A program made the translations under genes and the position numbers. Below, piece by piece: positions 36,178 through 44,444 of a stretch of 64,000 nt of DNA (its first letter is position 1; each line of letters starts with the position of its first letter). The notes below the pieces were generated by a model that was given only the letters and a program-made list of their open reading frames with translations, ran no database searches and was not told where the DNA came from. Origin of the DNA: Tissierellia bacterium (GTDB lineage: Bacteria > Bacillota > Clostridia > Tissierellales > Peptoniphilaceae); assembly GCA_012519495.1 (NCBI GenBank), contig JAAYQA010000062.1, forward strand, positions 18,764 through 82,763, in the 5' to 3' direction.

Positions 36178-36815
36178 GAACAGCGGGGGTTCTATTCGGC
36201 ACCGGGGCCATTATATTGGCGCTGGTGCTCAGTTTTTGGCTGAATTTTTCGGATTTAGGCTTTTATCGCGCGTTTCGGGCCGACCGAAATGATTATGCCT
36301 ATATCGGAAAAGATGCACAGGAGCTGGAGATCATTACCAAAGATCTGATTCGCTATATACAGATCGGCGGCGAGGAGCGTCTGGAAAAACACTTCAATGA
36401 ACGGGAAATCCATCATATGCGCGATGTGCGTTTGTTGATTCTTCTCACATTGCCACTGGCGGGTATCGGGCTGCTTTTTTGCTGGCTGTCTGCCCGATTT
36501 GCACAAAAGAAAAAGGGCCTGTACCGCTTTCGCCGTACCGCTATGGCAAGTATCGGTGTTCTCCTCTTATTGCTGGGAGCCGGCGGCGTTTGGATGGCGC
36601 GCTCGTTTGACACGGCCTTTGTGCGTTTTCACGAAATATTTTTTTGGAATGATTTGTGGATACTCAATCCGCAAACCGATATGATGATACGAATGCTCCC
36701 GCAGGACTTGTTCATTTATCTGTTCGGGAGAATACTGGCGCTGTTTCTCATTTTCTGCGCCCTTTGGATGGCAGTTCTTTACAGGAGGAATCATGGACTT
36801 ACGAAGAATGATTGA
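36156..36815 (+). CDS. Lit-like lipoprotein transacylase family membrane protein (TIGR01906/DUF1461)
   Basis: Integral membrane protein of 219 residues with four to five helices. It matches the DUF1461/TIGR01906 family, whose characterised member Lit moves the sn-2 acyl chain of a lipoprotein to its N-terminus, giving lyso-form lipoproteins. Two features fit Lit chemistry: histidines in the extracellular REIHHMRDV (H86, H87) and H159 in VRFHEIFFWND. The start is TTG at 36156, 9 bases after GGAGGT. lgt, the first enzyme of lipoprotein maturation, lies two genes downstream in the same operon. Family confidence is good; the activity is inferred. Confidence 0.75.
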   Translation: MESRRGIRTAGVLFGTGAIILALVLSFWLNFSDLGFYRAFRADRNDYAYIGKDAQELEIITKDLIRYIQIGGEERLEKHFNEREIHHMRDVRLLILLTLPLAGIGLLFCWLSARFAQKKKGLYRFRRTAMASIGVLLLLLGAGGVWMARSFDTAFVRFHEIFFWNDLWILNPQTDMMIRMLPQDLFIYLFGRILALFLIFCALWMAVLYRRNHGLTKND

Positions 36816-37437
36816 TCATACTTTATTAAAACCCGAGGCGACGGCGGCGGATATCCGCGCGCTGTGCGAAGAAGCAAAAGAACGGAACTTTAAAGCCGTG
36901 TGTATACCGCCGCGCTTTGTTCCGCTGGCAAAAGAACAATTGCAAAAAACCGATACGGTCGTATGTACGGTGATCGGCTTTCCGTTGGGCTATAACACAA
37001 CGGCTCAGAAAGCGGCAGAAGCCAGGGAAGCTGTGGAGGCAGGCGCCGATGAAGTGGATATGGTGCTTGCCGTAGGCGCTTTAAAAGAAGGCGATACAGC
37101 CTATGTGGAAGAAGATATCCGCGCGGTGCGTGCGGCGAGTGAAGGGCGCATACTGAAAGTGATTTTGGAAACCTGCTTATTGACCGAGGAGGAAATACGG
37201 ACCGCATCGCGTATGGCCGTCGAGGCCGGCGCAGACTTTGTAAAAACATCCACCGGTTTTTCCACCGGCGGCGCAACCGTAAACGCTGTGCAGTGGATGA
37301 AAGAAACGGTGGGAGCTCAAGCCGAAGTAAAAGCATCCGGAGGGATCCGGGATAAGGAGACGGCCATAAAGATGATCGAAGCGGGCGCCACCCGCCTGGG
37401 TACATCCAGCGGCATGGCTCTTACGGAGACGGTATGA
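36793..37437 (+). CDS. deoC: Deoxyribose-phosphate aldolase DeoC
   Basis: Splits 2-deoxyribose-5-phosphate to glyceraldehyde-3-phosphate and acetaldehyde (class I aldolase, TIM barrel). The 214 residues start MDLRRMIDHTLLKPEA, with VIGFPLG, EVDMVLAVGALKEG, the Schiff-base lysine in ADFVKTSTGFSTGGAT and the second lysine in VKASGGIRD. It overlaps the previous gene by 23 bases and lgt by 4, so it is an internal operon member despite its different pathway. ACAGGAGG precedes the ATG. Confidence 0.96.
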   Translation: MDLRRMIDHTLLKPEATAADIRALCEEAKERNFKAVCIPPRFVPLAKEQLQKTDTVVCTVIGFPLGYNTTAQKAAEAREAVEAGADEVDMVLAVGALKEGDTAYVEEDIRAVRAASEGRILKVILETCLLTEEEIRTASRMAVEAGADFVKTSTGFSTGGATVNAVQWMKETVGAQAEVKASGGIRDKETAIKMIEAGATRLGTSSGMALTETV

Positions 37438-38228
37438 TCGCTTTTATCACACCGCCCGCCAATCGGGTGATCTTTTCCCTGTTCGGCATCGACATCATGT
37501 GGTATGGCGTATTGATTGCGGTCGGTATCTTTCTGGGTGTCTTTGTCGGCGGAAAAATGGCAGAACGTTTTGGGGTATCCGAAGATGACTTCTCTTCCAT
37601 GATGATTTGGGCTATCGTGGCGGCGATCATCGGGGCGAGGCTCTATTATGTATTGTTCAGCCTGGATTATTATCTTGCACATCCTGCACAGATTATCAAT
37701 ATACGCGAAGGCGGCCTGGCTATTCACGGCGGTATATTGGCAGCTGTACTGGTTGCGTATCTGTATGCCAGAAAAAAGAAGCTGCCCTTTTTGAACCTTG
37801 CCGACGCGGCGATGCCGGGCCTTGCTTTAGGCCAGTCGATCGGACGCTGGGGGAACTTTTTTAATCAGGAAGCTTATGGCGGTCCTACAGACCTCCCTTG
37901 GGGGATGTGGATCAACGGAACGACAGTTCATCCCACTTTCTTGTATGAATCCATCGTCACCTTTGCTCTGTTTGTGTTTTTGTGGTGGTACGGAAAGAAC
38001 AAAAGAAAACACCCCGGGGAGCTGATGGCGATTTACGGCATTGTATACGGCACCGCCCGTTTCTTTATCGAAGGCCTGCGTACCGACAGCCTGTACTTTT
38101 TCCATCTGCGCATTGCGCAGCTTGTCAGTCTGGTGTTTGTGATTCTCGGTATCGCCGGACTCATTTTGCTGAGGAGGAAACCTGTTGAACCCGAAAGAAA
38201 AAGAAAAAAGACTAAAAGAACTAAATGA
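37434..38228 (+). CDS. lgt: Prolipoprotein diacylglyceryl transferase Lgt
   Basis: Attaches diacylglycerol from phosphatidylglycerol to the lipobox cysteine of pre-lipoproteins at the membrane. The 264 residues span seven helices and contain the catalytic region ([12 protein letters not shown], with His) and the Lgt signature [18 protein letters not shown] very basic C-terminus ends the protein ([17 protein letters not shown]). It should act on MetQ (6872) and the binding protein at 62036. It overlaps deoC by ATGA and msrB by 44 bases. Confidence 0.96.
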   Translation: MIAFITPPANRVIFSLFGIDIMWYGVLIAVGIFLGVFVGGKMAERFGVSEDDFSSMMIWAIVAAIIGARLYYVLFSLDYYLAHPAQIINIREGGLAIHGGILAAVLVAYLYARKKKLPFLNLADAAMPGLALGQSIGRWGNFFNQEAYGGPTDLPWGMWINGTTVHPTFLYESIVTFALFVFLWWYGKNKRKHPGELMAIYGIVYGTARFFIEGLRTDSLYFFHLRIAQLVSLVFVILGIAGLILLRRKPVEPERKRKKTKRTK

Positions 38229-38628
38229 ACTGCAGTATAGAGTCACCCAGGAAGAAGGGACGGAAGCCCCGCATTCCCATGCGTACAATCAGTTTGGAGA
38301 AGACGGCATTTATGTAGACATTGTATCCGGGGAGCCGCTGTTCTCTTCGCGGGATCAATATGACGCCGGCTGCGGCTGGCCGAGCTTTACCCGACCCATC
38401 ACAGACCTGGTGGAAAAAGACGATCACAAATTGTGGCAGCGGCGTACGGAGGTGCGCAGCAAAGAAGGCGACTCGCATCTGGGACATGTCTTTCCCGACG
38501 GACCCCGGGACCAAGGGGGATTACGCTACTGTATCAATGGCGCCGCATTGGACTTTGTACCCAAAGACCAAATGAAAGAACGGGGATATGAAGCCCTTCT
38601 GGAGCTGTTTAGCGACGAAAACGCATAG
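38185..38628 (+). CDS. msrB: Peptide-methionine (R)-S-oxide reductase MsrB
   Basis: Repairs methionine-R-sulfoxide in proteins. The 147 residues hold [27 protein letters not shown] and the catalytic cysteine in [10 protein letters not shown]. The two CxxC zinc pairs of many MsrB proteins are absent, so this is the zinc-free form. The start is TTG at 38185, 8 bases after GAGGAGGA inside the lgt end. A cytoplasmic form is likely since no signal is seen. Terminal gene of the hflX operon. Confidence 0.93.
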   Translation: MNPKEKEKRLKELNELQYRVTQEEGTEAPHSHAYNQFGEDGIYVDIVSGEPLFSSRDQYDAGCGWPSFTRPITDLVEKDDHKLWQRRTEVRSKEGDSHLGHVFPDGPRDQGGLRYCINGAALDFVPKDQMKERGYEALLELFSDENA

Positions 38629-38635
38629 AGAATAA

Positions 38636-38672
38636 AACCCGGCTTCTTTTTATGAAGAAGCCGGGTTCTTTT
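38636..38672 (+). terminator. Bidirectional terminator between msrB and the histidine kinase gene
   Basis: AACCCGGCTTCTT (38636-38648) pairs with AAGAAGCCGGGTT (38655-38667), loop TTTATG, then CTTTT. The kinase stop codon lies inside the hairpin. Confidence 0.85.
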
Positions 38673-40008
38673 CTTGCCCGGGCCAGTAGAGGGGCAGGGT
38701 AATCGTAAACCGGCTGCCTTCTCCGGGCGTGCTCTCTACGCGAATGGTACCGTGCAGAGACTGGATATGCGATTTGACGATGGCGAGACCTAAACCGGTT
38801 CCGCCTTTTTTTGTGTTCCGGGCCGTGTCCGCGCGATAGAAGCGGTCGAATATATGCGGAAGATCCACCGAACGAATCCCGATGCCGTCATCCGCAACGG
38901 TCAGAACAATATCCTTTTTCGTTTTGTGTCCTTCGATCCGGATCCGGCCGCCCTGGTCGACCGCTTTTTTTGCATTGGACAACAAATTATAGAGTATCTG
39001 CCGGAGCTTTTCCTTGTCGGTTTCTGTGACAAGTTCAGCGGGAACAGAGAGTGTAATCTGCACCCGGTCTTTGTTCAGCATGGGACGCAAAGAGTCGGCC
39101 AGTTCGTTAAGCAGTGCGGTGCAGTCAACCGATTCGATATGGATCCGGTCGGTACTTTCCTGCGCATCAAAGGTGGACTTCAGCATTTCGGTCATGCGGT
39201 TTAAGCGGGTAATTTCATAGCGGATCGCTCGGAGATTTTCCTCATTGGCAGGCAATATGCCGTCTAACATGGCTGATACATGCAGATTCAGCGCCGTGAC
39301 GGGCGTTTTCAGCTCATGGGCGATATCCTGGGCGTATTTTTTACGGGAGCTTTCCTGTGTTTTCAGGGTGTCGGACAGCGTATTGATATTGTCTGTGAGT
39401 TGATCGAATTCGACGGCAAACCCCTGCGGTGCGGGACGCAAGGAAAAATCGCCCTGCCGGATTTTCTCCGTTTGTGCCATAATTTCTTCCACCGGCCGGG
39501 TGATCCGCCGGCTGATATAGAAGCTGCTGAAAAAGGCCATCACAAAGGCAGCGAGCATGGCGAGCAGGGTGGAGACGGTAAGGGAGCGCGTGAAATTGGC
39601 GGCGGTCTGACTCAAAAGGGAATGATCCCAATAGCCGATCTCCATGGTGCCGATCTGCTGCCGATAGGTATTCAGTACAGGAACGGTGTTTTCCACATAA
39701 TGGCCATGCATGGTACTTTCTGATGGAATTCCGTCATACGACTGCAGGAGATTGCCGTCTGTATCGTACAGGCGCAAATAGATGTGTTCGGCTTCAGCCA
39801 GCCGTTCCAGCTCCCGGGAGGAGGGGGCGTTGTTCAGATAGACGGTCTGGATTTCTTCTACCAGATTAGCCATTTGCAGTTGCTGTTCGAGCATGAGATA
39901 GCGCTCAAAGTTTTTATGCACCCGAACCATCAGAATGGCGCCCAGAAGAAAGATCGAACCGAGCACGCCGGCCAGGATGGAGACGAGGATTCTATTTCGC
40001 AGTGTCAT
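38650..40008 (-). CDS. Membrane sensor histidine kinase
   Basis: Two-component sensor of 452 residues. Layout: membrane helix 1 (about 10-30), extracytoplasmic sensor region (31-140), helix 2 (about 145-165), HAMP (about 165-218), HisKA with phospho-accepting H231 in AHELKTPVTAL, then the ATPase domain with N, G1 (DDGIGI) and G2 (GTGLGLAIVKSHI) boxes. The signal is unknown. The start MTLRNRILV at 40008 is chosen because the longer frame runs back through the regulator gene; it overlaps that gene by 17 bases. Confidence 0.94.
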   Translation of the reverse strand: MTLRNRILVSILAGVLGSIFLLGAILMVRVHKNFERYLMLEQQLQMANLVEEIQTVYLNNAPSSRELERLAEAEHIYLRLYDTDGNLLQSYDGIPSESTMHGHYVENTVPVLNTYRQQIGTMEIGYWDHSLLSQTAANFTRSLTVSTLLAMLAAFVMAFFSSFYISRRITRPVEEIMAQTEKIRQGDFSLRPAPQGFAVEFDQLTDNINTLSDTLKTQESSRKKYAQDIAHELKTPVTALNLHVSAMLDGILPANEENLRAIRYEITRLNRMTEMLKSTFDAQESTDRIHIESVDCTALLNELADSLRPMLNKDRVQITLSVPAELVTETDKEKLRQILYNLLSNAKKAVDQGGRIRIEGHKTKKDIVLTVADDGIGIRSVDLPHIFDRFYRADTARNTKKGGTGLGLAIVKSHIQSLHGTIRVESTPGEGSRFTITLPLYWPGQEKNPASS

Positions 40009-40693
40009 AGGGAGTACCCGCCTTGTAGCCGGTTCCGTATACGGTTTTGATGATTTCCGGATGCCGGGGGTCGTTTTCCAGTTTGGCGCGGATGTTTTTG
40101 ATATGGGTGTCGATAGCGCGGTCGTAGGCATCGTATTCCATACCGAATGCCAGGGAAATTATTTCTTCGCGTGTGAACACTTTGTTGGGATTGGACAAAA
40201 GGGTATTCAGGATTTTGAATTCATTGGTGGTCAGAAAAATGTCTTCTCCGTCTTTGGTGACGCGCATGGTTTCGGGGTAGACGAGAACCGTTCCGTCTAA
40301 TAAGGCAATCACGGCGGCCTTGGGCTGGCCGCGGCGGGCGCGCCGGAGCAGGGCGCGGATTCTTTCGATCAATTCACGGGGCTCAAAAGGTTTGGAGAGA
40401 TAATCATCGGCTCCCAGCTGGAAGCCTGCAACTTTGTCATCCAGATCGCCCTTGGCTGTAAGCATGAGAATCGGCAGATCGGAGCGGCTCCGGATACGGG
40501 AACAAACCTCTTCACCGGGAATCTTCGGCAGCATCAAATCCAGAATAACGGCGTCAATCGGTTGGGATCCGAAAAGTTGCAGCGCTTCTTCGCCGTCAAA
40601 AGCCTGCAGTACCGTATAGTTTTCCTTCTCCAGATAAGCGCGCACAATATCGGAAATGCCGCGTTCGTCTTCTACAAGTAAAATGGTTGCCAT
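39992..40693 (-). CDS. OmpR/PhoB-family response regulator
   Basis: DNA-binding partner of the adjacent kinase, 233 residues. The receiver domain has the acidic pair in VEDE, phospho-acceptor D52 (VILDLMLP), T in MLTAK and K in LSKPFEP. The C-terminal winged helix ends with DTHIKNIRAKLENDPRHPEIIKTV. The gene has its own AGGAGGTA and an extended -10 promoter (TATAGT, 40719-40714, minus strand). Targets are not apparent; the divergent MATE pump is one candidate. Confidence 0.94.
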   Translation of the reverse strand: MATILLVEDERGISDIVRAYLEKENYTVLQAFDGEEALQLFGSQPIDAVILDLMLPKIPGEEVCSRIRSRSDLPILMLTAKGDLDDKVAGFQLGADDYLSKPFEPRELIERIRALLRRARRGQPKAAVIALLDGTVLVYPETMRVTKDGEDIFLTTNEFKILNTLLSNPNKVFTREEIISLAFGMEYDAYDRAIDTHIKNIRAKLENDPRHPEIIKTVYGTGYKAGTPYDTAK

Positions 40694-40713
40694 CCGCTTA
40701 CCTCCTTTTGTTT

Positions 40714-40761
40714 ACTATACCATAGGCGATGGGATTTAATCTTGTCAGAATTGTGTATAAT
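40714..40761. promoter_or_regulatory. Divergent promoters of the two-component system and the second MATE pump
   Basis: Minus strand: TATAGT at 40719-40714 with TGG before it. Plus strand: TATAAT at 40756-40761 preceded by TTGTG. The two -10 boxes lie 36 bases apart, so one bound regulator could affect both genes. Confidence 0.55.
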
Positions 40762-40780
40762 GAGTTGCGGAGGTTTTTCA

Positions 40781-42136
40781 ATGACACAGAACGATTTGAC
40801 CAAGGGGCCGATCCTTTCGCGGATTGCCAGGCTTTCTTTGCCGATTATGGCAACGGGCTTTATACAAATGTCGTATCAGCTGCTGGATATGTTTTGGCTG
40901 GGGCAAGGCTCAACCGAATGGGTGGCGGCAGCGGGCATGTCCGGTTATGTGCTATGGATTGCCAATTCTTTGGCGCTGATTGCCCGCATCGGTACAGAAA
41001 TCGGCGTCGGACAGTATACAGGAGCCAAAAATGAAAAAATGCTGGGCCGCTGGATTGCAAGCGGTCTTGTTATGGCGTTATTGGGTTCCCTTTTGTATGT
41101 GCTGCTGCTATTGCCGGGCAGTACGCAAGTCATCGCTTTTTTTGCGATAGAAGACCCGGAAGTCAACCGTCTGGGTTTGCAGTATTTGCGGATCGTGGCG
41201 CTGGGGATTCCCTTCTCTTTTCTGAACTCCGTTTTCACGGGGATTTTTACGGGTGCCGGCAATAGCCGAACCCCGTTTATACTGAATTCCATCGGCTTGG
41301 TAACCAATATTGTATTGGATCCGATTCTGATTTTTCTGGCCGGCTGGGGCGTAGCAGGGGCTGCAGTTGCAACGGTTGTGGCACAAGGTGTAATTACGCT
41401 TTTGTTTTTGTACCGCGCCTGGCGGGATAAGTTCGGAGTGCACAATGCATTTTTTCGCATACGCGTTTCGGCGGTGCGAAAAATTGCCGGTTGGGGCTTG
41501 CCGGCTGCCTTGCAGTCGATCTTTTTTGCCATGGTCTCGGCGCTATTGTCCAGGCTGGTGGCTGAATATGGTGCCGGTCCCTTTGCCGCATATGGCGTCG
41601 GTGTGCAGATCGAATCGGTCGGCTGGTTGTCTATGATGGGTCTTTCCAGCGGCTTAACGGCCTTCACTGCACAAAACTACGGAGCCGGACAATATGAAAG
41701 AGTGCGGGGTGGCTTGCGTATCGGGACCTTGGTCGGCTGCGGGGTGGGTTTGTTTGCCAGCATCCTTTTGATCGGGTTTGCCAATCCTTTAATGCGTTTG
41801 TTTGTCGCTGACAATGCCGAAGCCTTGCGGGCCGGCGCTTTGTATATGATCATTGCCGGTCTCTGCCAGATTCCCATGAGTCTGGACTATACCGCGACAG
41901 GCGTGTTTCAGGGAATGGGAAACACCATTATTCCCAGTGCGGGGGGGATTCTTGGCAATGCACTGCGTGTACCGCTTGCGTTCGGATTGCGCAGATTGTT
42001 CGGTCTGGCGGGGATTTTCTCTGCGATTGCGTTAACGGCATCCCTGAAGGGATTTGTCTTATTCCCTTTGTTGTTCCGGGAGTTTCGTAAAAAAGGAGTT
42101 ACACACAAGAACCAGTACAAAACGTCCCATGAATAA
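40781..42136 (+). CDS. MATE-family efflux transporter (second copy)
   Basis: Multidrug/sodium antiporter family protein of 451 residues and 12 helices. N-terminal SRIARLSLPIMATGFIQM and QLLDMFWLGQGSTEWVAA correspond to the first half; NYGAGQYERVRGGLRIG is the MATE repeat block in the second half. ATG 40781 sits 6 bases after GGAGG. It is divergent from the two-component system, a common arrangement for regulated pumps, but no operator is recognised. Confidence 0.9.
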   Translation: MTQNDLTKGPILSRIARLSLPIMATGFIQMSYQLLDMFWLGQGSTEWVAAAGMSGYVLWIANSLALIARIGTEIGVGQYTGAKNEKMLGRWIASGLVMALLGSLLYVLLLLPGSTQVIAFFAIEDPEVNRLGLQYLRIVALGIPFSFLNSVFTGIFTGAGNSRTPFILNSIGLVTNIVLDPILIFLAGWGVAGAAVATVVAQGVITLLFLYRAWRDKFGVHNAFFRIRVSAVRKIAGWGLPAALQSIFFAMVSALLSRLVAEYGAGPFAAYGVGVQIESVGWLSMMGLSSGLTAFTAQNYGAGQYERVRGGLRIGTLVGCGVGLFASILLIGFANPLMRLFVADNAEALRAGALYMIIAGLCQIPMSLDYTATGVFQGMGNTIIPSAGGILGNALRVPLAFGLRRLFGLAGIFSAIALTASLKGFVLFPLLFREFRKKGVTHKNQYKTSHE

Positions 42137-42181
42137 CAAACTCTGCTGTGGGTATATATGATCCAGAGGAAGGTGACATCG

Positions 42182-42595
42182 ATGGCTATACGACCGGCAT
42201 CCATATTGGATCGCTTGCGCCCGCGCGCGCAAAAAATATACAACGATCGTGACAAAATGGAAGAGCTTTTGCGCGATTCGGAAGGAAAAAGCCGTAAATT
42301 AGGCATACGACAAATGTATGCGGACATAAAAGTATTGATCAGCCTGCTTTCCGACTATAAAAAGGGAAGCTATCGCGATATAAACAAGGGTTCTGTCCTG
42401 TTTATCATAGCAGGCCTCGTGTATTTGGTATCGCCGATTGACCTCGTGCCGGATTTTATCTTCGGACTGGGCTTTCTGGATGATGCCATGATACTCGGCT
42501 ATATTCTGAAACAACTTTACGAGGTATTGGACCGGTACAAAATCTGGAAGTACACAAAGGAAACCGTACCGATCGAAACAACAAACAAAGAATAG
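42182..42595 (+). CDS. DUF1232 (YkvA-like) small membrane protein
   Basis: Protein of 137 residues with the DUF1232 signature SPIDLVPDFI followed by GLGFLDDAMILGYIL, within a hydrophobic segment around residues 75-110. The N-terminal part is basic and soluble. Function unknown; relatives are small membrane proteins. The ATG at 42182 has GGAAGGTGA upstream and is preferred to the one at 42158. The next 475 bases contain no gene but a structured stretch that begins at once after the stop. Confidence 0.82.
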   Translation: MAIRPASILDRLRPRAQKIYNDRDKMEELLRDSEGKSRKLGIRQMYADIKVLISLLSDYKKGSYRDINKGSVLFIIAGLVYLVSPIDLVPDFIFGLGFLDDAMILGYILKQLYEVLDRYKIWKYTKETVPIETTNKE

Positions 42596-42599
42596 TGAG

Positions 42600-42870
42600 G
42601 GGCCTGCGGCGTGCCCCGCGGGTGAAGAGGAAGATTTGTACTTGTAGCGGCGATTGTAGTGGCCGGTCCTGTTGCAAGCCTTGCGCGTTTTGATGCTTTT
42701 CAAAACGCAATGCAAGACTCATGCAAAGCTTCTCCAAGAGCACAGTGTATTTCTGCGATTGGCTAAGAAGCGATTGCCCGGCCACGCGCCAAACGTCCGT
42801 CAAACTACGTAATACATTTCCAAAAAACCGCCTCTTTTCTGATCCGAACGCCCGCGAAAGCGGGCTTTTT
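42600..42870 (+). ncRNA. Putative structured RNA ending in a terminator (no known family recognised)
   Basis: Nested complementary segments suggest a branched RNA. 42603-42609 pairs with 42616-42622. 42644-42647 (GTAG) pairs with 42805-42808, with UGUA/UACA outside it. 42649-42652 pairs with 42787-42790, and GTGGCCGG (42659-42666) with CCGGCCAC (42778-42785). Inside are two hairpins: a 9-bp one (42685-42693 with 42700-42708) and a 10-bp one (42728-42737 with 42759-42771, one bulge). GCGATTG occurs three times (42650, 42755, 42770). A GCCCGC-GAAA-GCGGGC-T5 terminator (42850-42870) fixes the plus strand. It does not match tmRNA, RNase P, SRP or T-box landmarks. It may be independent or a 3' UTR of the DUF1232 gene. 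Confidence 0.5.
42850..42870 (+). terminator. GAAA-loop terminator at the end of the structured region
   Basis: GCCCGC (42850-42855), loop GAAA, GCGGGC (42860-42865), five T. Confidence 0.8.
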
Positions 42871-43019
42871 ATATCTTTTCTATACATCTCTTCCTGTTGA
42901 ATAGGCGTCTATTTCATCCGGCATGCAAACCATCTGCGAGCTACTTCTTCGGCGGACAGCGATAAACGCAAACGCGTGCCGGATTTCATGGTGCCCGAGG
43001 CGTCCCCTCCGGGGGTGTC
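42871..43019. other. Intergenic stretch with a long inverted repeat
   Basis: ATCCGGCATGC (42916-42926) pairs with GCGTGCCGGAT (42974-42984), 11 bp with one G-T pair. A GC-rich piece (GTCCCCTCCGGGGG) follows. No gene is supported. It lies upstream of the trkA promoter, so it is not part of the trkA leader. Confidence 0.45.
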
Positions 43020-43048
43020 TTGCTGTTGGCTTTGCGGCTTGATATAAT
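43020..43048 (+). promoter_or_regulatory. Promoter of trkA-trkH-trkH
   Basis: TTGCTG (43020-43025), 17 bases, TATAAT (43043-43048). Start codon 27 bases downstream. Confidence 0.75.
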
Positions 43049-43074
43049 GCGAATCATACGGAAAGGAGATCATT

Positions 43075-44430
43075 ATGCATATAATGATTATCGGGGGTGG
43101 AAAGGTCGGAGAAACCCTGATCGAACATCTGTCGGAAGAAGGCAACGATATCACGCTGATTGATAAAAATCCGCAGGTGGTGGAAACCCTGACAAATTCA
43201 TATGATATTATCGCATTTGAAGGAACCGGTACGAACTACGATACTTTGCAGGATGCCAATGTGGCAACCTCCGATATGTTTTTGTCGGTGACGGAATCCG
43301 ATGAAATCAATATTATCTCCGCATTCATGGCCAAGCAGATGGGGGCGGGATTTGCGATTGCGCGGGTACGCAGTCCGGAATATTCGGAACATTTGGAGTT
43401 TATGATAGAAAAGCTCGGCATCGATCTGGTCATTAACCCCGATCAGGCGGCCGCGATTGATATTGAACGCATTCTGAAGTTCCCGCAGGCGCTGGATGTG
43501 GAAATCTTTGCCGGCGGGCGCGTACAGATGGTGGAAACCCGGGTAGAAAAAGACAGCCTCTTGGACGGCAAGTCACTCAGTCAGTTGCCCGGATTAGGCC
43601 TTCAGATTCTTGTTTGTATCGTGACACGCGATGGCGATGTAACCATTCCGCGCGGTGATTTTGTTCTGCAGGACGGCGATGAAATCTATGTCACCGGCAG
43701 CACAAAGGCGCTGTACGAATACAGCCGGGCCCTGGGATTCAGCAAAGAACGGATTCAGGGTGTTTTTATCGTGGGCGGCGGACGGATCACCCAGTATATT
43801 ACCAAGCGGCTCTTGCGCGCAGGCAAACGAGTGAAGATCCTGGAGATGGATAAGGATCGGGCCGAGGAACTGGCCGTCGTCTTTCCCGAAGCGGTTATTA
43901 TTCGCGGAGACGGAACGAATCAGGAACTTCTGGACGCCGAGGGGATTGAACACTACGATGCGGTTCTGGCTTTAACGGGAATCGATGAAGAGAATATTCT
44001 CTTGTCCATGTATGCGGCCAGCAAGGAAGTGCCGCGGATTATCACGAAGGTGAATCGTACTTCTCTGCTCAAGATATTGCATGATGTCGGACTGCAGACC
44101 ATTGTGACACCGAAAAACCTGATGGCAAATCTGATTGTCCGTGCGGTCCGTGCGCATGATCACCGTCCCGGCAGCGAAATTCTCACTTTGTATAAAATGG
44201 TGGATAACCGGGTCGAAGCACTGGAGTTCCAGATAGGCGAAAATGCCGGTATTACCAATATACCGCTTAAAGATCTGAATATTTCACGCGACAGCCTTTT
44301 GGTGTATGTGGTACGAAAAAGAGAGATACTCTTTCCAACCGGAGAAATGAAACTGCATCCCGGTGACCGGGCGATCCTGGTTACGAGCAAATCCGGCGTG
44401 AAAGACATACGGGAGCTCATTGACGATTAA
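43075..44430 (+). CDS. trkA: Potassium uptake regulator TrkA
   Basis: Cytoplasmic gating subunit of the Trk potassium channel. The 451 residues are a tandem of two RCK units: Rossmann motif IIGGGKVGETLIEHL at the N-terminus and FIVGGGRITQYITKRL at about residue 230, each followed by an RCK_C domain. The conserved acidic residue of the first nucleotide fold appears in LIDKNP. NAD(H) or ATP binding is expected. It is the first gene of a three-gene operon with two TrkH subunits. Confidence 0.95.
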   Translation: MHIMIIGGGKVGETLIEHLSEEGNDITLIDKNPQVVETLTNSYDIIAFEGTGTNYDTLQDANVATSDMFLSVTESDEINIISAFMAKQMGAGFAIARVRSPEYSEHLEFMIEKLGIDLVINPDQAAAIDIERILKFPQALDVEIFAGGRVQMVETRVEKDSLLDGKSLSQLPGLGLQILVCIVTRDGDVTIPRGDFVLQDGDEIYVTGSTKALYEYSRALGFSKERIQGVFIVGGGRITQYITKRLLRAGKRVKILEMDKDRAEELAVVFPEAVIIRGDGTNQELLDAEGIEHYDAVLALTGIDEENILLSMYAASKEVPRIITKVNRTSLLKILHDVGLQTIVTPKNLMANLIVRAVRAHDHRPGSEILTLYKMVDNRVEALEFQIGENAGITNIPLKDLNISRDSLLVYVVRKREILFPTGEMKLHPGDRAILVTSKSGVKDIRELIDD

Positions 44431-44444
44431 GATTAGGGGGGCGT

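Noticed and set aside
42456..42887. Minus-strand open frame of 143 codons across the structured region
   Set aside because: It runs through palindromes and into the DUF1232 gene, lacks a ribosome site and looks unlike a protein. The terminator supports plus-strand RNA instead.
42909..42989. Minus-strand 26-codon frame (MKSGTRLRLSLSAEEVARRW...)
   Set aside because: GGAGGGG lies too far (about 14 bases) before the ATG, and no promoter was seen on that strand. Left as an intergenic repeat.
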